13,890 bases of DNA from Hepatocystis sp. ex Piliocolobus tephrosceles (lineage: Eukaryota > Apicomplexa > Aconoidasida > Haemosporida > Plasmodiidae). Every line of letters begins with the position of its first letter. The stretch's first letter is position 1. Shown piece by piece: positions 7,605-13,890 of the stretch. Where the stretch lies: assembly GCA_902459845.2 (NCBI GenBank), contig CABPSV020000397.1:3356-17245 (forward strand). Direction: 5' to 3'. The notes beneath the pieces were generated by a model, which was not told where the DNA came from, searched no databases, and saw nothing but the letters and a program-made list of their open reading frames with translations. The translations under genes were made by a program, and so were the position numbers.

Positions 7605-10600
7605 GTACGAACGGCCAACTTAACTTGAAATTACTTATGAAACGTTTTTTAGATGAGGACAAAAAAGATATAAAATTAGATAAAAAAGATAATAAAGATA
7701 TTATAGTTTTTGAAAAAGATAATTTTTATATTTATAGTGATATTTTTTGTGGAATAGAAAGTAGAAAAAATGAAAAATATACCGTTGGTGATATTTATTT
7801 ATTTTTTTGTTTACCAAAAAATAATTATACATTTTCTTATATTCATTCTCTTGGTTATAAATATATAAGTATATTAGAAAGAAATAAAATTATAAAATTA
7901 ATAGAAAATGCTAGTGATAATGATGATTTAAATATTAATTTTTTTATTTATGATCAAAAAAAAATAATAAATTTAGATGAATATGTACATGTAGAAGATG
8001 AACAAATACTCGAATCTGATTTTTTTAGTCATATAAATATTGACACAAATAGTGATAATGATTGTATAGAACAAAATAATATAAAAAACAATAACTATAA
8101 AAAAAGTAAAACTGAAAAAAATTCTTATGATTATAAAAATAGCTTGGATCTTATAAAAAAGAGTAACACATTTCAAGTGGATAGTAATGTACCTCATGGG
8201 GGAGAACAAAAAAATATCACTACCTCTACCACTGCTACTTTACCAAAAACAAATGGCATTATTTCTTTTGAAAATGCTAGGAACGTCTTTAATATAGACA
8301 AAATTTATGACTCTTTAATTTTTTATATTGAAAATAGGACTAATACATATAAAGATGTAAAAAATAGTAATAGCAAAAACTACAACAATAGAAAAAACCA
8401 CAATAATAGCAAAAAGATAAGAATGGGAGAATATAATTTTGTTGAAGAAGATGTATGTTCACATGAATATGATGAATTAATTTTTTTAAATCGAAACGAA
8501 ACATATGTAATGGAAAGTTGCAACAGCAAAAATGAACAAGATTGTGGTTTAATTCAAAAAGCAATTATTTTAAAAAAAGATATAAAACTTAATAATTGGA
8601 ATTGGTTTGATGAATATTTTACACTTAACAATGGAAAAATGTCACATAAAAAATGTCAATCCATTAATAATAGTTACAGACGTAATTACAGTGGCAGCTT
8701 AAGTAGCAGCTCCAGTAGCGATAACTGTGGTACTAATATAAAAACAAAAAAATGTAACAAAAAATGTAACAAAAAATGTAACAAAAATAATAACATGAGT
8801 GATAGTTTAAAATATAATAATGACTTGTATCAAGAAGAAAAAATAATAAAAACTGAAGAAAAAACAAACACTGATAAATTAGTTACAGAAGATATGATAG
8901 AAAATAGTGAAAATATGATAATAAAACATTATTATAAAAATAATATTTTTAGAAATATTTTTTTACAGAATTTTTATTTTTATTCATTAGCAAAAAATAC
9001 GTATTTAAGCAGTTCATCAAAAATTGATAATATATATTACATGCAGGTAAATTTTTTAATAAATAATTTTTATACAGAATATGTTGCGTTTTTTGAAAAT
9101 ATTGAACTCGACCAAAATAATGAACATACCTCTATCACTAATAGTTATAATGGTCATAATAGTTATAATGGTCATAATAGTTATAATGGTCATAATAGTT
9201 GTAGTGGTCATAATAGTTATAATGGTCATAATAGTTGTAGTGGTCATAATAGTTATAATGGTCATAATAGTTGTAGTGGTTATAATGGTTATAGTGGTTA
9301 TAATGGTTATAGTGGTAATTATAAAAAAATAAAAAAGAGGCCCTTAGATCATTCTAACAATTTAAGTGATGATAGTTTTGTGGATGAAATTGAACAGAAT
9401 ATGTTTGATTTAGGCTTGGACACTGACCTAAAAATGGACAAAAGTATGGATCATAATCTGAACAATACAGATAAAAGTATGACCATGTTTTTGAAAAAAG
9501 AAAATAGTGATGAAAGCGTTGAGGAGCTTAACAAAAAGTACGACATACATAAATTTAGTAATATACTACATACTAATACAAATGACAATATAAATGGCAA
9601 TACAAATGGCAATACAAATGACAATATAAATGACAATATAAATGGCAATACAAATGACAATATAAATGGCAATACAAATGACAATATAAATGGCAATACA
9701 AATGGCAATACAAATGGCAATACAAATGGCAATACAAATGACAATATAAATGACAATATAAATGGCAATACAAATGACAATATAAATGGCAATACAAATG
9801 GCAATACAAATAGCAATACAATTAAAGGAAACTTCTATAAAAATAACCCCAAATATACTACAAATAATAATACTTATAATTTATATTTTAAACAAAATCA
9901 TTTAAATAATACATTCTCAATACATACTATACGTAATTTTAATTTCCATGATAAAATATTTTTTTTTTATATTTTATTAGACCAGTATTATTATGCATTA
10001 TATAATAAAAAATATTATGAACAAAATAAATTAGTTATTAATTTTGTTCATAATTTTTTAAATGAATATGATATTTTAAAATCGGATGAGGAAACAAAAT
10101 GTCATTACCTTACACAGGGTCATTCCATAAATGGAACAATGACAACAGGTGGAACAACGGCAACAGGTGGAACAACGACAACAGGTGGAACAATACCAAA
10201 ACAGTTAACCGATCATAGTACCAATACGAACACTTACACTTCTCCAAAAGAGGTAATAAACGGCTCAACAAATGGCTCAACAAACGAACAAGCCACAAAC
10301 GAACAAACCACAAACGAACAAACCACAAACGAACAAGCCACAAACGAACAAACCACAAACGAACAAACCACAAACAAAGCAATAATACAAAATAGAGATA
10401 ATCTATACAACCCATTTCAAAACAATTATGTACATATAAAAAATAAGAAAATAAATAGTGAATATATAAAAAAAATAAAAAAAAATAATACAAACATTAA
10501 ATATAATAGCGAACTTATAAACTTTACAATTTGTAAAGAACTTATTTTAGAGGATACTTATGATTTAGGAAAAAGTAAAAATGTGACTGATTATACAAAA

Positions 10601-11563
10601 ATATATAACACATTTAAAGAACATTTATTTAATAAACATAGTATAAAAAATATATATATAAATGGCATTAAAAGAAATATTTTAGTTCATACAGGTCATG
10701 ATGATGATGATCATGACGACTACAGATATGGTGATGAAGAGTATGGTCACAGTGGTGATCTTCTAACACGTCAAAAAAATAAACAATATTTGGGTACTAC
10801 TACTAACAGTACTACTACTAACAATACTACTACTAACAATACTACTACTAACAATACTACTACTAACAATAGTAATGATATAAAAAAAAAATATGACGAT
10901 AAAAATATTATGAACATTCATAACAATATCAAATCAATGACAGTTAAAAAAAGTTTAAAAATTATTGATGCAATACATGTAGTACATAAAAAAAGACCAA
11001 TAATAATTTTTGAAAGTACAAACAATATAACTAATACTAGTAACATAATAAACATAAACAATATTAAATCTTTTTTTTTACATAATGATTTGAACATATC
11101 TGCAACAAATAACACGATTAATAAAATCGATACATTTAAAAATATGGATGTAACGAAAAATCCATACGAAACTGTTTCAATAATATATAAAATGTTTAAT
11201 AAAAATATTAAATTTACTTTTATTGAGCATAATAATATAAAACAATTAGATGATGTTCAGTGGAAATGCGTTATTGCTGTTATAATCAATTCAAAAAAAA
11301 CACTAGATTATATATTAAATATTTACCCTTATAAAGTACCAACCGCTCTAGATCAACCATTTAAAAAATTTTTTTTTATGTATAATGACATTTCAATCCC
11401 CACTGAAATATTAACAAGTGTTAATGTCGAATTAATAAGATTAAGTCGTACCAGCAGAAACAAAGATTATTTACATGTTAACCATTTTTGGCGTTCTATT
11501 GAAAATTTTATTTTACAAAGAAGAAATGACAGTTTTTACGTAAAAAAAGACGCAATGGAATAA
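7601..11563 (+). CDS. CDC73: Cdc73/parafibromin homologue, Paf1 complex subunit
   Basis: A single-exon gene of 1320 residues. Cdc73 is a subunit of the nuclear Paf1 complex, which travels with RNA polymerase II and supports elongation, histone modification and 3' processing. Residues about 5-105 match the Cdc73 N-terminal domain, notably YTVGDIYLFF and ISILERNKIIKLI, which align with the human YTLDSILFLL and the R-x(4)-LLGYL stretch. Residues about 1131-1311 match the Ras-like Cdc73 C-terminal domain: RPIIIFES, then DDVQWKCVIAVI (Trp1221), FFFMYND, VELIRLS and HFWRSIENFI near the end. The human protein is 531 residues; the excess here is a central region full of Asn-rich arrays. KKIKKRP (residues 575-581) is a plausible nuclear import signal. 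The ATG follows 29 A bases and no in-frame upstream Met competes. Assignment rests on both end domains. Confidence 0.88.
8747..8782 (+). repeat. KKCN-coding 12-bp repeat, three units
   Basis: Unit AAAAAATGTAAC (Lys-Lys-Cys-Asn) occurs three times in the Cdc73 central region, just after a Ser-rich stretch (SGSLSSSSSS). Regularly spaced cysteines in an otherwise low-complexity nuclear protein are unusual. Confidence 0.85.
9140..9319 (+). repeat. NSYNGH/NSCSGH 18-bp array in Cdc73
   Basis: Unit AATAGTTATAATGGTCAT (NSYNGH) alternates with a TGTAGT variant (NSCSGH). After three Y-type units, C-type and Y-type units alternate, then decay into YNGYSG pairs. It directly precedes the basic KKIKKRP segment. 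Confidence 0.95.
9323..9343 (+). other. Putative nuclear localisation signal KKIKKRP
   Basis: Residues 575-581 form a compact basic cluster ending in Pro, like monopartite import signals (K-K/R-x-K/R). It suits a nuclear Paf1 complex protein. The position differs from the human protein, so this is inference. Confidence 0.4.
9575..9820 (+). repeat. N(T/I)N(D/G) 12-bp array with 120-bp higher-order copy
   Basis: About 20 units of AATRYAAATGRC encode Asn-(Thr/Ile)-Asn-(Asp/Gly). The bases 9592-9680 are identical to 9712-9800, revealing a duplication of ten units (120 bp, 40 codons) inside the array. Both strands are open in several frames here, giving spurious ORFs. Confidence 0.97.
10133..10192 (+). 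repeat. GTTTTG-coding 18-bp repeat
   Basis: Three units of GGAACAAYGRCAACAGGT plus a partial one encode Gly-Thr-(Met/Thr)-Thr-Thr-Gly or Gly-Thr-Thr-Ala-Thr-Gly. They lie in the Cdc73 linker. Confidence 0.9.
10259..10372 (+). repeat. NGST pair and NEQ(A/T)T 15-bp array
   Basis: Two 12-bp NGST units lead into six units of AACGAACAARCCACA (Asn-Glu-Gln-Ala/Thr-Thr) at 10283-10372. The Ala and Thr units follow the order A T T A T T, so the array is two copies of a 45-bp three-unit block. Confidence 0.95.
10796..10870 (+). repeat. TTTNN-coding 15-bp array
   Basis: Five units of ACTACTACTAACAAT (the first has AGT in place of AAT) encode Thr-Thr-Thr-Asn-Asn. It follows an Asp/His/Tyr-rich acidic stretch at about 10696-10760 and is the last array before the C-terminal domain. 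Confidence 0.95.
10991..11533 (+). other. Cdc73 C-terminal Ras-like domain
   Basis: Residues about 1131-1311. Landmarks are RPIIIFES (first strand), an Asn-rich loop, IKSFFLHNDL (helix), KFTFIEH, the DDVQWKCVIAVI strand, KKFFFMYNDISIP, VNVELIRLSR, and the closing FWRSIENFI helix. These follow the human order (PIII, KDFL, WDRVVAVFV, FHLKYDE, VTVLELS, FLRFWETLDRYM). In known Cdc73 this GTPase-like fold lacks a nucleotide site and contacts chromatin or polymerase. Confidence 0.85.
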
Positions 11564-11646
11564 GCAAATGTGTGTACAATGTTAAAAAAAAAAAAAAAAA
11601 AACGTAGCTTGTATAACCTATATATGACACATAATAACATTCGCGT

Positions 11647-11683
<37 letters not shown>

Positions 11684-11913
11684 TATTTTTTTTTTTTTTT
11701 TTTTTTTTTTTAATTCGCTCATGTTCGTTTGTTTGGCTGTTTTACCCGTTTGTCTATCTATTATCGCTTACTTGTGCATTTGTACAAGTTCAAGTATTTT
11801 TTATTAATATACAAAAATTTTGTGTTTCTACGCTCATAAATATATAGCATGTGATTGTAACCGTACAGTTTAACACAAACTTGTACATATATATTACCAT
11901 ACAATAGTTATGA

Positions 11914-11963
<50 letters not shown>

Positions 11964-12340
11964 TGATTTTGATTACTTTCTTTTTCATATATGAACATAA
12001 ATGCATATCCCATTGTTTGTGTGATTTTCCTTCTTTTAAATATTAACATGTTATCATAATTTTAATATTTATAAAGTATATAAAAATAGGAATGGAAATG
12101 TTATGTAAAATTATTGCCCACTTTCAGATGAGTTAGACCAGATATATGAAGCTATATATACATATACAATACACATATTTTCGATGCGTTTTTTTTTTTT
12201 TTTTTTTTTTTTTTCTTTTAAATATGGTAAAAACTACAATTAATTTTTTGTTTCATTTTTGTTTTTAAAAATAAAAAAAAAAAAAAAACTGATAATTTAT
12301 AAGCGAACAAAAGAAGGGAATATAGCCTCTTCCTATGTAC

Positions 12341-12379
<39 letters not shown>

Positions 12380-12523
12380 ACATAATTTGTTAAGCATTGC
12401 CGCAAAATAGTTAAGTACCAAATTAAACTTTAAACGAAACCTTATAAAAGAATTTTTAATTAAATAAAATAAAGAAATGGAAATGCGTGTTTATAGGGCT
12501 CAACCTCAACCGTTTATTGTACA

Positions 12524-12555
<32 letters not shown>

Positions 12556-12764
12556 GTTTGTTTGTTTTTTTTAACATGCCTTTATGGGTTAATACCTTTG
12601 CTGTAAATGTTCATACATTGGGGTCTCTTTTTTTTTTTTTGTAGAACATTTTTTTTTTTGTTGTTTTTACTTTTTATAAAAAAAATAGTAACAATTCAAT
12701 TAAAGATAAAGGCTCTTACTAATACTACTGTGCATTGTAAAGAATGTACAAGATGTTTCATAAC

Positions 12765-12797
<33 letters not shown>

Positions 12798-13015
12798 AAA
12801 AAAAATGGAATAACTCAAAAGAAGTGTCATTAAAACGTTTGTTAAAAAAATATATATTAACAATAATATTAAAATAAATCTATAATACAAACCGAACCCC
12901 CATTTTTAGTATAAATTAAAAACTTAATCATATATTTTATCCTTAATGTTGTTAGTATATACTATTTTTTTTTTTTTTTTTTTAATGTTAATTCTTTTAA
13001 TTACCAAAAAAAAAA
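11564..13015. other. Intergenic region between CDC73 and the Nudix gene
   Basis: It should contain the CDC73 3' UTR and the promoter and 5' UTR of the Nudix gene. It is dominated by T runs (11686-11711, 11930-11962, 12189-12214, 12965-12983), an A run (12765-12789) and AT runs (about 11652-11678, 12343-12375 and 12525-12542). Short ORFs here encode homopolymers such as poly-Lys or poly-Phe and are not credible genes. No tRNA or conserved RNA was recognised. Confidence 0.8.
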
Positions 13016-13694
13016 ATGAGGTAAAAAAAAAAAAAAAATTGAAACGTAGTGAAACGTAGATTACATATGTATATATATATATGCTTACTCGGAAATATAT
13101 AAACATATATATATATATATATATGTACTAACAGTTTAAAAAAAAAAGAAAAAAAATTGTTAATATTAATTTATATTAGTAAGCCTTTTATTGTTTTCTA
13201 GCACCCCACCAACAAAAAACACATATAAATATATATATATATATATATTATACATACATAACATACAAATAGCAAATTATAAGTATAATTAAAAGTGAAA
13301 CTAGTCCACATGCTCTCTACTAACATACCTTTCCTTTTTTATTTCTTCCCATCTATGTCTATTTTTATATTTACTTAAACCTTTGTTTACATATGTACAC
13401 TTAAATAACCCACCATTTTTTTATTTCACGCCTTTAGTAACAACATTATAAAAGCTTACGGAGTGTTACTCTGTAGAATTTTATGCAATGATATAAAAAA
13501 AGCATCAAATGAAAATTCCAACTTTGAATTCCTATTTTTAAAAGCATCATATAAAAATAGACATTGGTCTCCTCCAAAGGGTATTTCAAAAAAAAAAAAA
13601 AATACGAACAGTAATATATACTCCTTTATTACTTATGACTTATGGATTACAACTTATGAAATTTTTTTTTTATTTATATGCATAACGACTATTG

Positions 13695-13727
<33 letters not shown>

Positions 13728-13831
13728 GACTACACGAAACAAATGAAAATGGACTTGATACGGCTTTGCGTGAAACATACGAAGAAACGGGCTTAGATGT
13801 TAGTAAATACAAATTGTTAGATTTTGAAAAG
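13016..13831 (+). CDS. Nudix hydrolase, asymmetrical Ap4A hydrolase type (spliced, 3' end beyond window)
   Basis: Predicted exons are 13016-13020, 13438-13580 and 13728-13831, giving 84 residues before the gene runs past the window. It likely cleaves diadenosine tetraphosphate to ATP and AMP (EC 3.6.1.17). After splicing, residues 50-72 form a complete Nudix box, G-x5-E-x7-RET-x-EE-x-GL, with the metal-binding Glu65, Glu68 and Glu69. Upstream are IIKAYGVLLCR, FEFLFLKAS and HWSPPKG; human NUDT2 has ACGLIIFRR, IEFLLLQAS and HWTPPKG in the same order. The Thr after RE is also NUDT2-like. Exons 2 and 3 are firm. Exon 1 (ATGAG, then GTAAAA) is inferred: no in-frame ATG exists between the stop at 13406 and exon 2, and AG plus T makes a Ser codon in the right phase. 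Confidence 0.82.
13021..13437 (+). other. Intron 1 of the Nudix gene (predicted)
   Basis: Donor GTAAAA follows ATGAG, and the acceptor is TTTCACGCCTTTAG. Length is 417 bp, phase 2. It contains several AT runs. A tempting internal acceptor, TTGTTTTCTAG at 13191-13201, would lead to an in-frame TAA with no clear donor before it. The acceptor is better supported than the donor. Confidence 0.5.
13581..13727 (+). other. Intron 2 of the Nudix gene, inside the Nudix box
   Basis: Donor GTATTT, then a long T tract, then TTTTAG. It interrupts the Gly codon that begins the Nudix box (G|GA). Length 147 bp is a multiple of three and the frame has no stop, so unspliced reading continues. Removing it restores an exact Nudix spacing, which is strong evidence that it is a real intron. 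Confidence 0.88.
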
Positions 13832-13890
13832 GTAAAACGTGCTTATACAAACAAAACAAAAATAAAAATTAGATAATATATGTATAAACG
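13832..13890 (+). other. Start of intron 3 of the Nudix gene (predicted)
   Basis: Homology to NUDT2-type enzymes stops at LLDFEK, exactly before GTAAAA. Reading on gives a Lys/Thr-rich tail and a stop at 13874-13876, too early for the family. The intron end is outside the window. Confidence 0.7.

Noticed and set aside
9573..9821. Minus-strand 82-residue ORF of repeated Tyr-Cys-His-Leu units opposite the CDC73 Asn array
   Set aside because: It is the antisense shadow of a 12-bp array whose length is a multiple of three; it has no conserved sequence outside the array.
12607..13106. Small ORFs on both strands with poly-Lys or poly-Phe
   Set aside because: They are built on A and T runs; no domain, and the plus-strand region is better explained as the Nudix gene's upstream region and first intron.
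13202..13300. Extra exon after the acceptor-like TTGTTTTCTAG
   Set aside because: Joining it to ATGAG gives Ser-Thr-Pro-Pro and then an AT-run-coded Tyr/Ile stretch ending in TAA, with no good donor before the stop.

Overview
The window looks like nuclear DNA of a malaria parasite (genus Plasmodium) or a very close apicomplexan relative. The signs are extreme A+T richness, long pure A, T and AT runs between genes, and Asn/Lys-rich proteins cut up by in-frame tandem arrays. One gene also has short introns with GTA-type donors and T-rich TAG acceptors. The species cannot be fixed from the sequence alone. There is no bacterial-style operon, RNA gene, CRISPR array or transposon. All three genes are on the + strand and are probably separate transcription units.

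Region 1 (2-5824) is the 3' part of a very large single-exon gene whose start lies upstream. The visible 1940 residues alternate conserved, AT-rich blocks with short, comparatively G+C-rich tandem arrays. I do not recognise the protein by name. By eye, its conserved part contains a diverged module three times (about 1050-1320, 2482-2730 and 4144-4368). The module resembles a SprT-like metallopeptidase core whose HExxH site has been lost. Each copy is followed, after a linker, by a short helical motif. This is the most interesting observation in the window and remains a hypothesis.

Region 2 (5825-7600) is intergenic. It holds a T-rich 18-bp minisatellite, a 44-base A run, a direct duplication, an AT run, an exactly phased 16-bp minisatellite of 14 units, a GNRA-type hairpin and a 29-base A run touching the next start codon.

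Region 3 (7601-11563) is an intact single-exon gene for a Cdc73/parafibromin homologue of the Paf1 transcription elongation complex. Its N-terminal and C-terminal Cdc73 domains are separated by about 1000 residues of mostly disordered, array-rich sequence.

Region 4 (11564-13015) is intergenic and made of homopolymer and AT runs, with no convincing gene.

Region 5 (13016 to the window end) is the 5' part of a spliced gene for a Nudix hydrolase of the asymmetrical Ap4A hydrolase (NUDT2) type. It appears to have a 5-base first coding exon, and an intron that splits the first Gly of the Nudix box and has a stop-free length divisible by three. The gene runs off the right end.

The three genes have no evident shared pathway: an unknown giant protein, a transcription elongation factor and a nucleotide-housekeeping enzyme.
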